Shown here one piece after another: positions 34,101-45,647 of a stretch of 64,000 bases of DNA. The number at the start of each line of letters is the position of its first letter. Positions within the stretch are counted from its first letter, which is position 1. The position numbers and the translations under genes were made by a program. Source of the stretch: Chamaecrista fasciculata (lineage: Eukaryota > Streptophyta > Magnoliopsida > Fabales > Fabaceae); the NCBI GenBank assembly GCA_003254925.1, contig QANZ01014283.1, positions 62,001 to 126,000 of the forward strand, given 5' to 3'. Below the pieces are notes generated by a model, which did no database searches, was not told where the DNA came from, and was given only the letters and a program-made list of their open reading frames with translations.

Positions 34101-37100
34101 TTTTGTTGGTGAACTATCTGTTACTCTTGTGGATGCTCGGAAGCTTTCTTATTTTTTCTATGGTAAAAGCCCTATTTTTTAATTTGTTTCTGTTAATAAG
34201 TAAATATCTTTTTGCTCTTTAATTTCACATATTTAATTGGTATGTTCTTTCCCTTCACGTCAACTTTTATTTTATATAAACATTACTGCACAGTCATTTT
34301 TTTGATGTGGATGCTAACTTATGTTGTCTATGGTTGGACAAGAATGCCAGAGTTTTTTTTTTTTTATATATATATAATAAATCTCTCCGTAAAAAGACAA
34401 CATCTAGAAAACAATTTTTTAAATTGTATGATCAACTCCTAATATACTTTTTCTTGTAGTCTTCTGTTGTTTATAAAACATCTTTAGAATGGAATTGTTT
34501 GGACGTTGAAAGTTAGGGCTAGTGTTTAGGATGGTGGATACTTTAATATGATGGGAAGAGAGAGAGAGAATTTCTCAGAACATTATCAAATGAGTCCGTA
34601 CACTATTTATGCTGCTATAGTGCTAAGATTTATATGTTCTTTTGTAGAAAAAGAGTTTATTCTTTAGAAGAGAAATCAAGGGAGGGCAAGGAATTCCCCC
34701 CAAAACCAGAAACCAAAAAAGTTTTAACAATTATTAGCCAGAAATTATGAAGCATGGATACTGACACGGACACACCCACACATCAAATTCTTAAACTTAC
34801 ATGACACGACCCGGCATATATTTATATATATAAAATTAAAAATTCATAAATTTTGATGAAGACTTTTATAATATTTATTCATAATATATGTCATGTGTGT
34901 CATTATTTTTTATTGTTTGTCAAGTTGAAGTTACAAAAAATTAATTTATATTTTGAAATTTATGAATATGTGTCGTGTGGGTGTCGGACACGGACGTGTC
35001 TGACACGGCAACACGCATTCAAACTGAAGTGTCCATGCTTCATAGGCCAGAAAGAGCTTGACAATCCATTGGTAAAAGCCCGCAAGGGAACAATCCCCAT
35101 CCCCGCCAAAAAAAAATCTGAAACCCACAAGGGAGCCGGAAAAATAGGCCCCCTGCCCTAGAGGATGTGACTGGAGAAGCTTCGTATTATAAACTGTATT
35201 TCCAGGTGTAACCATAGACACCACAATTAAGCAAAATAGCACGCTGACAAAGTGCTTTACGCTCCATTTTTCTTCCCAAAGCCATTTTATGTAATAGCTA
35301 ATATATCCTCTAAATTAGGTGGGCAAACCGGTTGTGCATTCCAAACAGCCTATTACAAAATTTCCAAGACATTTCTCAATACAAGAAGGTATTTTTAGCC
35401 TCTGAACTCTGATAATAAGACGCACAGGCATCATATATGTGACAAGACTAGTTGAACTTTTTCTTAGAGTGCGCTACAACTATAAGAAACACTTTACTAA
35501 CAGCTGTAACATTAGAAATATAAATTTATTTCCTAGTATTAACATCCAGTTGAATAGAATTGTGAAAAATGTTCTTAAATAAAAGGCAGACCTTTAAGAG
35601 GGTATTTCATAGAACTTGGACCAATTTTGAGTAAGTGACAGAATGTCTACTTCTATTGTAACAATGAGTATCATATGCTGCGTGTACAAGTAGACTTTAG
35701 CTAAATGTGTTCCTTTTTAACCTATCTTCCTCAGTCATCACTTCTTGTTCCAAACTACATTACAATATAGCATGCTATATATTCATCCTGATTTTCTAGT
35801 ATCCTCATTTCTCTTATTCTTTACTTCCAGGAAAGACAGATCCTTATGTTACCCTTAGCCTGGGGGATCAAGTTATACGCAGCAAAAAGAACAGTCAGAC
35901 TACTGTGTTTGGCCCCCCTGGTATGCCAATTTGGAACCAGGTGTGGTTTCTTTGACTTCTGATTCATCGTTGTCCAAGTTTATGCATCATTTCATCTTAA
36001 ACTTTCATGCTCATTTATGATAACTATTGACAGGATTTTCATATGCTGGTCACTAACCCTAAAAAGCAGAGGTTATGCATCCAAGTAAAGGACTCTCTGG
36101 GATTTGTAGATTTGACTATAGGTGCAGGAGAGGTATGTAGTTTATTATTTACTTTCTATATTTTGAAAATTATTTTATTTTACAATTTGTTGACTCAGTG
36201 AACTTGCTTCTATTTCTAGTCTCAATTATTTTGGGCACGTTAATATACTATGCTGAGTTACTTCTAGTTACTGGAAAATTTGAAATTCTCAAGGCAGTAC
36301 CAGTTGCTATCTAGTGTATCTTTCCATTAGGAGGTCTGGTACTTATTAAGGGTTTAGAAATAAATATCTTGTAGATTAAGGAATTAGTTACTTGATCTGT
36401 GCCCAAAGTAGAGGATGAATTGTTTGTGTGATTTATAGTTAAGTATTAATAGAGGTTGAGAATCGGTGTTAAAGCATACCATCATTGAGTCAATATTTCA
36501 CAGTTTGACTGCTCCCTTATCTCCCTAACTTTGCTCTTCCTATTTTTTTAAACATACCTAATCCATTCTGAATGTAGCTGACAACTTATGTCCGTAAGAT
36601 GAAAAGCTAACAACTTATATAAAAACATGATCGCTATTGTCTGCCGGCCTCGTCCTTCACATTGTTCTCCAGTTTGTCATTGTTGCTCCAGCAACAGTGG
36701 GAGCTTTTTCCTTAAGCTTTGATGTGCTTAGTGGTTTTTGTCTCCTATTTTGCCTTTTTCATTGGCCAAGTTGCCAATTTATTTTTTAAAGAACTTCCTA
36801 ACTTCTTATTTTAAATTCAGTTGGGAGCCAATTAATGCTTAAATGAATATCTTGCGTTGATGGGGCAGTATTGATTTGGATAAAGAATTAGTTGAAGATT
36901 GTGAGAGCAGATTTAAGCTGAATAAACCTCATAGAGATTAGCTTAGTCCCCTATCAACATCTTTGAAAATAATCCATTAAGAACATCTCCAATACCTCTT
37001 ATAAGGCCTCTATCAACAGCTTTGAAAATAAATATACTTAAGATATCTTCAACCAAAGTGAACAAAAATGGATATAAATGGTCTCTTTGCCTGAGTCTCC

Positions 37101-38046
37101 TCAGCCTCAGTCAGAATTCAGGTACAAAATTCACAAAAACATATTTTTAGTTATAATGCAGCTTGAAATACACTTTCTCCATATTGAGTTAAGCCCCTTT
37201 CTCATGCTCCAAATATTTTACTCATGTAAAACCGAATTTTAAAGGATGTCAATATCTATTGATGTCATGGTTATTCGAGACTGTATAGAGTACGAACTAT
37301 CATTGTTAGTGGAATATGAAATTTGAAAAAAAGAGGAGGATATCTTAGAGTCAATCTTATTTTTCTTTCTCATGTATGCTTCATCATTGGAAATGTTTAC
37401 AGGTTGATCTGGGATCACTTCAAGACACTGTACCAACAGACAGGATTGTGGTTTTGCAAGGCGGTTGGGGGTTATTGGGAAAGGGTTCCTCTGGGGAGAT
37501 ATTACTACGGCTAACTTATAAAGCATATGTGGAGGATGAGGAAGATGACAAAAATGCGGTTGATTCAATTGATACAGATCTTTCAGATGATGAGCTGTCT
37601 GATTCAGAGGAATCAAGTACCACTAATGTGAAGGATGATAGAGATGCTATCAATGAAACAGAAAGAGAGTCATTTATGGATGTTTTGGCAGCATTAATCG
37701 TTAGTGAGGAATTCCAAGGGATAGTGGCATCTGAAACAGGGTATTCCAAAACTTTAGATGACAGCTCAAAGACTGGGTCTAAAATTTCAAGACCTGTTCT
37801 TAATGCTGAACCAACTCCTTCAAGTTCTGAAGGCGCTGGAGGTACCATGTTTACATGTTTCACTTATTATGTCATGTATCATGCCTCATTTGACTTGTAA
37901 GTTAATATTCAATTAAGCTATCTTTCTTTCATCATGACAGTTTAATCTTAATTTCAGGGTCAGCCTTATTCTGGCTTGCTGTGATTACCTGCATATCGAT
38001 ACTAATTTCTGTCAATATTGGGGGTTCTAGTTTCTTCAACCCTTAA
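28133..38046 (+). CDS. NTMC2T3: SMP-domain and C2-domain membrane-contact protein (NTMC2T3 / SYT-like), 677 aa
   Basis: Eight coding exons can be joined in frame: 28133-28962, 30214-30455, 32424-32442, 33957-34162, 35831-35940, 36034-36132, 37403-37841, 37958-38046. Features in order are a basic N-terminus (SRRRRKG), a hydrophobic segment at 149-168, an SMP lipid-binding domain at about 205-380, a single C2 domain at about 414-540 (GELSVTLVDARKLS, then GKTDPYVTLSLGDQV), an acidic serine-rich linker (DLSDDELSDSEESS) and a C-terminal hydrophobic tail ending GGSSFFNP. This matches Arabidopsis NTMC2 type 3 (At3g18370). Such proteins tether ER to other membranes and move lipids. Exon 3 is only 19 nt. 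Introns hold a SINE and a MITE. The start is the least certain part. Confidence 0.9.
31592..31807 (+). mobile_element. tRNA-derived SINE in intron 2 of the SMP/C2 gene
   Basis: The 5' part carries RNA polymerase III boxes at the right spacing: box A TAGCTCAAGTGG (31600-31611) and box B TGTTCGATTCC (31654-31664). Downstream is a GC-rich body with 'GACCCGCCGG' twice and three tandem copies of a GTCGTGGTGGTGAGGC unit (31748-31800). It does not fold as a complete functional tRNA. No target duplication or A-tail was identified, so the ends are approximate. Confidence 0.7.
34745..35045. mobile_element. MITE with 8-bp target duplication (hAT-like) in intron 4 of the SMP/C2 gene
   Basis: GCCAGAAA occurs immediately before (34737-34744) and after (35046-35053) the element. 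The ends are inverted copies: TTATGAAGCATGGATAC and, reverse-complemented from the right, CTATGAAGCATGGACAC. Both arms continue with ACACGGACAC-type words. Length is 301 bp with no ORF. An 8-bp duplication is the hAT signature. Confidence 0.8.
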
Positions 38047-38699
38047 CATGGTGTTGTGATGCTTCCAAACATAGATCTCCTTCTGCTCAAGGTAATTCTT
38101 GAAGCCCCTATAAATTGATTGCTCAATCTGGCATTTTGACTTCGATTTTGATTAAAAAAAATCATTTATTTGTTCCCTTTGACCTTTGTTCTGGTTTTAA
38201 ATTACTTATCTTTGTCATATGCTGCCGCAACATGATATTTGATTATCCATTTGATGCGTGTGTATATGTATTTATGTTCTATTCTTTGATAAACCTTTAT
38301 GAAGCTTAGAACTTTTTTTTTAGCTTGCATTGTTGTTTTAGTCTCTATTATATGGTTTAGCTCTATGGTTCCTTGCTTCTCATTGTGTCTTGAAAATTGA
38401 TTTTCTTGAAATTTGTTGGATGGACTTGATTGTTGAATGGCTGTAAATTATTTTTAAGATTTTATCTTGTGATTTGTGACTTTTGTGACATAGCTAGTTT
38501 TACGTACGTGTATGCCTTGTTATATACATTATTTTGATGGGTATCACGAGAGATAGGATCTTACATTATCAAAATGATCTTCCAATTCAATCTTTTTACC
38601 TTTAAACTAGTCCGATGGTGATCTCAATCTTAACAACCTTATTTCTAGTTTACATCAATTTTTATATATGTTATACAATTACGTACAAAGTTCAGTAGT

Positions 38700-38990
38700 T
38701 TGAGGTCGAACATCTCAAACAAAGCATGTGCTTCCTAATGTCTTGGGCTCAATAGGAAACAAATGTTTAGAAGAAAACAAAGCAGTATAAGGAATCTTAC
38801 CATTAAGAACAGGAGACAACATTCAATTAATAAGAAAACAAGCCTTTGAAACAGCATCAGCCCAAGACGATTTATGAACCTTCATATGAAAAGGAGAGCC
38901 CGAGCCACTTCCATTGAGTGTCTATTTTTTTGCTCAGCAACACCATTTGGAGATGGATTATTAACACACTAAGATTGATGAATAATGTCA
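38700..38990 (-). mobile_element. Ty1/Copia integrase-region fossil
   Basis: Read on the minus strand, this stretch resembles the end of a Copia integrase core: matches to HSMEVAR, LLFHMKVHKS, WADAVS, ACFLIN and IPYTALFS can be seen. No LTR, gag or reverse transcriptase adjoins it, so it is an isolated, broken and probably old fragment. It lies downstream of the SMP/C2 gene. Confidence 0.6.
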
Positions 38991-40246
38991 TTGTCATTGT
39001 ATTTTTATACTTGTGTTGAATAAAATATCTGTCATATAATGGAAGAAAAACTACATTCCACTTTCTGAATTATGGCTTATTTGAAAAAATTGGTAAATGA
39101 ATTCCAATGAAACACTTATCTATTGGATTGAAGTGAAAGCATTAAATTATCCTTAGTTCCTTACCATTGATACTAGGAAATCACTATATTGCGTATGTAA
39201 ACTTTTAAGTTCCGTGACTTGCAAGTTATGCTATTTACTCGGCTCATCTTCGATAGTTGCTGATTACGTTTCTCCTTGCAGGCTGAACGATAGAGTACAA
39301 TCACTTCATGGTTAATCAACCAAATACATTCATATTTTGTGTAGTTATACTTCTTGTATATTCTAGAGTTTTGATGGAGGAAGGGATACACGGCAGCGGC
39401 GCAAGATTTTTGGCCGTTTTTTGTTCTTTCCTTCTGAGAGCCACAAATGTGATTCGTGAATCTCTCACATGAATTGTTTCTACGAAGGTTGGTGTTAGAC
39501 CAAGGAAAATTATACATAATAGAATATGGCTTCTCATTACACTTGTCCAAGATTTTTGGTTGAACATCCCTGCATTCCCCAAGTTCAATGGATGCAATTT
39601 TGAAGTTGATGACTATTTATGGATTTTGAGGATTCAACCCTGGGACAGGATTTTTCTATAGTTTAATTTTCTCAGATAAATGACATTACAACTAAGATAT
39701 AGTTCTCATATAGATCTAATATATATATAAATATTTAAATTAGATCTGTATCATGCGTGTTGCATGGTTATATTTAAGAAATTATAAGAGCATTTAAAAT
39801 AGTACTTCTAGATATTTTTTAATGATGAAATTGGTTTATCAATATCTAAGTTATTTTAGTTCATATATGTTTAATAAATTAAGAAAATGAAATATAACTT
39901 ATAGTCCAAAATAAGAATATATATACATAAGTAAAATATTGATAGAGTATAAAACGAAAGTGTGGAATTGGAGTATATAATGTATTCATAAAATATAACC
40001 TTGTCAATTTTAAATTATAACTTGCAATGTAAATTGTGTTGGACAATAAATATATAATACATTTGCATTAATAATCGAAGAAACATAAAAAATAAGACTA
40101 ATATCATTGATCTCTTAACTGTTTTCTTCTTTTTTTTGGTTTCGATTCCCATTTACTAGAGGAGCTTCGCACTCCTGCAAACTGTGTTCCTCAACAGCAA
40201 AATAGTACATTAATATTGAAAGTCCATCTGACAACTCATGTTCATG
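38991..40246. other. Gene-free interval between SMP/C2 and PPR genes
   Basis: Short ORFs on the minus strand at about 39170-39600 show no recognised domain. AT-rich low-complexity sequence fills 39700-40100. The last stretch before 40247 should contain the 3' UTR of the PPR gene. Confidence 0.4.
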
Positions 40247-41941
40247 CTAAGACATGCCAGAGATATTATATAAATGCCCTTCTATGTTAGGAACAAAACC
40301 TTTCTCCATCATTTCCAGTCTTACTATATCATAGGTAGTACGATTTGGGATCAGACCCTTTTCTAACATCTCATTAAGAAGCCCATTTGCATCCTCCATC
40401 TTAGCCATTTTACATAAGCCTTTAATCAACACATTATATGTAACAACATTAGCATGCTTGCCTTCTTTCTGCATCCGAGTCCTCACATTCAATGCTGCCT
40501 TTAGATTTCCCTCCATACAGAAGCCATCAATCAAAGTATTATATGTTATATGAGTAGGTTTCACACCCACATAGAACATTTCATTCAACAATTTCTCTGC
40601 TTTTCTTGATTCCCCTACTTTGCACCATCCATCAACTAATATGTTATACGTTACAAGATCAGCTCTCAATCCCTTACTCTCCATGTCATTTAAAAGTTCC
40701 TTGGCTGCTCTTATGTTTCCGAATCTACATAATCCTGCAATTAAGCAATTATAGCTTGAAACATTTGGGAAAACTCCTTCATCCCTCATTGACTTATGCA
40801 ATGCAAAAGCCTCCTCCATCATCCCCTCCTTACAGTGAGCATAAATTAGTGTATTGAATGTTACTGCATTAGGAACCAACCCTTGTTTGGTTATATCATC
40901 AAAGAACTTTGTTGCTTCCTTTATCATCTTCTTCTTACAAAACCCATTGATAAGAACATTATAAGTAACAATATTGGGCTTTAAACCTAAGCCGACCATT
41001 TCATCCCACAAAGCAATAGCCTCATCTAGCTTCCCATTATTACAGAGGCCATTTATGAGTGAGTTGTAGGTAACTATAGTAGGTTTTAATCCCTGTCTTT
41101 GCATTTCTTCAAAAGCCTTCTTTGCAGCCAACACATTCTCATCTTTACAAAACCCATCAATAACTGCATTAAAGGTAATGTCATTTGGAAAAATCTTATT
41201 AGCATGCATTTCCTTCAAAATGGCATCAACTTTGTACATTCTTCCAACCTTGCCCTTCTTACAGTACCCATCAACAAGAGTATTATATGTAACAACATTT
41301 GGGGAAAAACCCCAGGCCTTGATGTCTTCAATAACATCCCCTGCCTTATTCAACTTCCCAGCTTTACAGAGCCCATGAATGAAAATGTTAAAAGTAGTCA
41401 AATTAGGCTGAATTCTTCTTTTGATCATCGCCTTGTACATATGCTCCACATCCCCAAATTTATTCTCCTGCACCAAAGCACTCAACAGCGGATTGCAAGA
41501 ATTTACTGATAACTTAAAACCATATTCTTGAGCTCGCTTGAATGCTTCGCAAGCGGAATGGAGTTCCAAATTTCTCACATATGCAAGGATCAACATATCA
41601 ACAATAATGGCGGTTGCACAAGTTTGATTACTGGACAGCAAAAGGGAGTGGAAAATAGTAAAAACTGGATGTTTCTCACTCTTCACAAAACCATCCAAGA
41701 AGGACCTGATTTTAGAGTACTTTTTGGCATTTGCCAAAGAATGTAAAACTTTGCCGGTGGTTTCAAGACCATATGAAAGTTTGAGCTCTTTCTGAGACCA
41801 TTGATAGAACCTAAGAACAAGCTCCGAATCAACCCCTGCATTCAGCAATTGCTTCAGAAACACCACAGGTTCGGTGATCTGTAGATGGGATTTGAGCTCT
41901 GACCAATGCTGTTTCTTTATCAGCTCCAAAATGGATTGCAT
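40247..41941 (-). CDS. P-class pentatricopeptide repeat protein (At1g09820-like), 564 aa
   Basis: This is an intronless frame beginning MQSILELIKKQHWS and ending EGHLYNISGMS. From about residue 148 it consists of consecutive 35-residue PPR motifs with the P-class pattern (VVTYNTLVDGYCKKGK, IVTYNSLINGLCNNGK, HITYNTLIDGFCMEGN). I count about 11 full motifs plus a shortened last one; one motif near residue 230 carries three extra residues. There is no E, DYW or SMR domain. Such proteins bind organellar RNA and affect its processing or translation. The domain order and C-terminal EGHLYNI match my recollection of At1g09820. No obvious transit peptide can be judged by eye. The frame is intact. Confidence 0.93.
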   Translation of the reverse strand: MQSILELIKKQHWSELKSHLQITEPVVFLKQLLNAGVDSELVLRFYQWSQKELKLSYGLETTGKVLHSLANAKKYSKIRSFLDGFVKSEKHPVFTIFHSLLLSSNQTCATAIIVDMLILAYVRNLELHSACEAFKRAQEYGFKLSVNSCNPLLSALVQENKFGDVEHMYKAMIKRRIQPNLTTFNIFIHGLCKAGKLNKAGDVIEDIKAWGFSPNVVTYNTLVDGYCKKGKVGRMYKVDAILKEMHANKIFPNDITFNAVIDGFCKDENVLAAKKAFEEMQRQGLKPTIVTYNSLINGLCNNGKLDEAIALWDEMVGLGLKPNIVTYNVLINGFCKKKMIKEATKFFDDITKQGLVPNAVTFNTLIYAHCKEGMMEEAFALHKSMRDEGVFPNVSSYNCLIAGLCRFGNIRAAKELLNDMESKGLRADLVTYNILVDGWCKVGESRKAEKLLNEMFYVGVKPTHITYNTLIDGFCMEGNLKAALNVRTRMQKEGKHANVVTYNVLIKGLCKMAKMEDANGLLNEMLEKGLIPNRTTYDIVRLEMMEKGFVPNIEGHLYNISGMS

Positions 41942-41946
41942 ATTGA

Positions 41947-42066
41947 AGACTTAAAAATTGACCCTGTATATATATAATACCCAGAACAAGTTGGACAAAA
42001 GAATTATAAGACTAGATGAACATGAATTATAAGACTTAAAAATTGACCCTGTATATATATAATACC
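41947..42066. repeat. Short direct repeat upstream of the PPR start
   Basis: A unit of about 35 bp (starting AAGACTTAAAAATTGACC and ending TATATATAATACC) occurs at 41947-41981 and again at 42031-42065, just upstream of the PPR start codon. A second small repeat, AACAGGGAATTATAGGG, follows at 42082 and 42111. These probably lie in the leader or core promoter. Confidence 0.8.
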
Positions 42067-42466
42067 AATGCTGTTTCTTTAACAGGGAATTATAGGGTTT
42101 AACAAAAAAAAACAGGGAATTATAGGGAGTGGGAAAGAGGACAGAATCTATATTCTATATATATATATATATATATTATAAAAGCTATAAAATTTTTCAC
42201 TGTTCACCCCACCTTACTCATCCGAAAATCACAATCTGCATCTTCTTCATGCCTGGGTTGCTCCGTCGCTTGCTCAGACCGCCGCCGTGACGCATGCTCC
42301 TCCAAATGTTTAAACACACCAAATTGAAGTGATGGGAAAAAATAACTTTTTTTGGTCATTTCTTTTAAATACGGAGAAAATAAAAATTTATTATTGGGTA
42401 GGTATTAAAAACTCAAATTTAATTTAAAAAATTAAACACGGTATAAATCTTTAAATAAAAAATTTA

Positions 42467-42840
42467 GGCAAAAGTACTAATTTAGTCTCCAAATTTTGCA
42501 CCAACTGTTAATTTTGTTCCCAATCTTTTTGTGATGTCAATTTCGTCCTCATATTTTTACATTTTGATTAATTTTATCCTTTGACTAATTTCGTTTAATA
42601 AATTAACGACATATTTCATTCTGTTTTTTAATCTGAGCTAGGATTTGAATTTCTTTTTCAATCAATTTTACATTATATATCATTAATCAGGTAGATTATG
42701 TTATTAATATTTAGCTAAAATAAAAATAAATGATAAAATTGACAGAAATGTGAAACATTGGGAACAAAATTGACTGTAAAATAAAAGGAACGAAATTGAC
42801 GATTAATATAAAGTTTAGAGACGAAATTAGTATTTTTACT
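42467..42840. mobile_element. Inverted-repeat element with perfect 9-bp target duplication, PPR promoter side
   Basis: The element is 374 bp, flanked by AAAAATTTA at 42458-42466 and 42841-42849. The left end GGCAAAAGTACTAATTTAG pairs with the right end, reverse-complemented AGTAAAAATACTAATTTCG. The interior has TTTTGTTCCC / GGGAACAAAATTGAC complements. It has the same structure as the elements at 1935, 9938 and 11036. It lies about 525 bp upstream of the PPR start. Confidence 0.75.
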
Positions 42841-43206
42841 AAAAATTTATTATTAAATAGGAAGCACACAAAATTGATTAAAAACAATAAAATTCTTTTA
42901 CCTAAAAAAATAAACAGACCAAATAATGTGAACATGTGTCCATAAAGAAAAAAAAAGTGGTGCTAGTCTGGGCTTTTTTTTTTGACAAATAAAAATTGAG
43001 AATTTCATTATTTCAAAAGATTTTGAAAATAAAAAGAAAGGAGACCCTCCGAAATATTAAATTACTTTAAAAATAGAGATTATCTCCCCTCATATTTTAA
43101 GTTGCATCTTAGAAATTCTTCAATATTTTCCACTTTTAATGTCAAATTAATCATGGTGGTCATATATTTCTCTGATTATAATCTGTTTTGATTATAATCG
43201 TAATAA

Positions 43207-44075
43207 GCATGTTCGTTTGTGTTTATTTTCTGATCAAATTATAATCTTGATTTTTTTATAATCAAACACACCCAATTACACTTATACCCCTATATATATA
43301 TATCTATAATTACCTATACTCTAATAAATTCAATCACACATCACAAGACTAAAATAGTAATTTATCTGAAATGGTCGACCGATTCTGTCAACGGTGGACC
43401 GAATATCGACTTGAGAATGATATCAGTTCCGACGTTCGGTCCACCGATTCAAAAAATGGTCGACCGAATTTCAACTTGAGAATGCTATCAGGCTCGACGT
43501 TCGGTCTACCAATGCAAAAAATAGTCGACCGAATATCTGAAATGAGCCACATTGAAAGTTTTTTCCGGGTCCGGAGTGCTTTTTTACATTCTCTCTCATC
43601 TTGTGCCAAACGGTGGACCATTTTTTTGATAGTTCACCGAATGTCCAGGCCTGATTACTACACTTTAGTCCTTTTGGTCCACCATTTCGGAGGCAAAAAT
43701 AGAATGGTCGACCAAACGAAATAAACACATTACAAGTTGCCTATGATTATAATCATATTTTCACGATTCCCAAGGCAAACAGCGACAAAATCTGATTTTT
43801 TTAAAAACAACAATCACATCCAAACACACTTTGATTATTAGTCAAATCACATCTTACTTTTTACAACTTTTTCTTCCATTTCTACCCCTATACAATTTAT
43901 CAATTTTCTTACCCTTCTATCTACCAACCACAATCATTACATAGCCATTTCAATATTTTTACACCAAATAATCAACTTTCATCCAAACACCAATACACAA
44001 ATAATCAACTTTAATTATAATTATACTCTGATTATAATCAGAGCAGATTTTATTATAAACGCAAACGAACTGACC
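43207..44075. mobile_element. Inverted-repeat element of unknown family with ATTATAATC-rich arms
   Basis: The left terminus GCATGTTCGTTTGTGTTTAT and the right terminus, reverse-complemented GTCAGTTCGTTTGCGTTTAT, define the ends. GATTATAATC palindromes lie at or beside both arms. The body contains the GTCGAC minisatellite below. Its right half (about 43885-43990) matches 63846-64000, so the element is repeated in the genome. Target duplication is not clear (TAA/TAG at the edges is a weak match to PIF/Harbinger). No ORF with known domains is seen. Confidence 0.6.
43373..43550. repeat. 66-bp minisatellite with GTCGACCGA core
   Basis: About 2.3 diverged copies of a unit of about 66 bp: 'GACCGAAT.TC.ACTTGAGAATG', then 'CGACGTTCGGTC', then 'AAAAAATGGTC'. 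The core GGTCGACC is palindromic and recurs with variants (GGTCCACC, GGTGGACC) to about 43710. It gives the block a higher GC content than its surroundings. Confidence 0.7.
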
Positions 44076-44269
44076 CTAGTCTAACACGTTATTATATTTT
44101 GGATAAATCATTTTTTTCCGTTTAGTTAAACAAGTATAATTGTTTTGTTCAAAAAAAAAAAAAACAAGTATAATTGTTTGAAATCGGGTATCACTCCTAA
44201 CAAATTCTTTCTTTATCCAAAATAAAAGATATAGCTAATTTTCTTGTAACTCTATTTTTTTGTCATTGA

Positions 44270-44510
44270 AAATAGAGTAAATAAATAATTTAGTTCCTAA
44301 AAGATTTTGAAAGATTAAAATGCACATTGGTGTAGTCAAAATAGTATATTTTTTACTCCTAAAAAATTAAAGCGATATATTATTTAGTCCATAAAAAAAT
44401 TATTTAATATAACATTTTGAACTTTCTAGGATTAAATGGTACATTTTAATTTTTTTTAAGGACCGAAATATAAGCTCAGTGATGTTTCCAGTACTAAATT
44501 ATTAGTTTTC
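44270..44510. repeat. Small degenerate inverted repeat
   Basis: The left side AAATAATTTAGTTCC and right side, reverse-complemented CTAATAATTTAGTACTGG, are complementary, with further ACATTTT/AAAATGC words between. It resembles a short, worn member of the 'TTTAGTCC' inverted-repeat class. No target duplication was found. Confidence 0.4.
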
Positions 44511-44589
44511 TCAATATTGTAGAACCCGGAAAAATGAAATAGCCCAAAACCGAAAAGGCGAAAACAAATATGTCATGATCTGCGTCTAG

Positions 44590-45640
44590 GCATTGTGTGT
44601 GAGTCCTTGTGCTTGATTTTCTCTTCACCGGAGGCCGGAACTCAGAAAACAGAGAGAGACAAGCGCTGCGATACACTTCTCTTCTCTTCTCCATTGCTTC
44701 CATATTCCACAATCACGCTCACGTTTGGCTTCTTCACTTCACTATCTGGTTAGCTTCCTCCCTCCTCTTTGTTTTCGTGAAGATTACTTCCCCTTTCCCA
44801 GAATGTTGTCTGAGGTTATATAATATACATATACTGTTCTTCGCTTCGACATTTAGTTTAGGTTTTGTTTGAGCTTCGTTGCTTTTGCGGGATGCTTCCT
44901 GTTTACTTATTAAGCCTTTCTGCCTTATTTCTATGCTATTTCTTACTGGAATTCTTTTTTTCTTTTTTAAGACTAATAGAGCCCTAGGGTTCTGCTTCGC
45001 TTTATTTTAGAAACTGGAAATATAATTCCAATCATGAAGATTGAGTTTCAGTTTTGGTATTGTCATAATTCTCTTACTATTACGAATCCTTGGTAGGCTA
45101 GCATGAACTTTTAAAAAAAGAAAGAGCAGAACTTCTAGTAGCTAAACCCCTTCTTGATGTGGGTAATAGCCTGATGGGCCTGTATGAAAGGGGACAATGA
45201 GCAACTAGGTGTTCCAACAAGAAAAGGTTTCAGTTTTTACGGATTCTGAGGGTGGCTTTATTGGCATCTCATGTTGAATGTTTTTTGTAATTCAACTTCT
45301 GTTTCAAGTTTTAACCAAGTGTAGACATACAATTCCTGAAGTTAGCAGGCTTAGTGGCCAGTGGTTGTAGAGTTACTGAGATATCAGTCTTTCTTTTTCT
45401 TTTTTCTTTTGTTGTTTGTTTTAAATTTCTCTTATCATTGTGCTATGTTCTTTTGTATTTACTGTCTAAAAGTTTCTCTGGACATGCTTTTTGTTGGAAA
45501 ATGTGATTCGATTCAAGGTGTTCAAATATAGTATATCTTTAAGGGTGTTATGTTTTTTATTTTTATTTTTTTTTCTGATCTAACACATAATATCAAACTG
45601 AATTTCCTGTTTATTATGCTTTGGATTTCTTACTATACAG
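44590..45640 (+). other. Probable promoter, leader exon and 5'-UTR intron of PRP40C
   Basis: A CT-rich, GC-richer stretch at 44600-44750 looks like a plant leader exon, with a possible donor TATCTG/GTTAGC at 44749. TTACTATACAG at 45630-45640 is a strong acceptor seven bases before the ATG at 45648. The interval between is T-rich and intron-like. Exact boundaries need transcript data. Confidence 0.45.
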
Positions 45641-45647
45641 ATCAATA

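Noticed and set aside
39560-39645. Possible Gypsy gag-like phrase (FPKFNGCNFEVDDYLWILR)
   Set aside because: The match is too short and has no flanking element structure. It may be chance or a tiny old fragment, so it was not listed as a feature.
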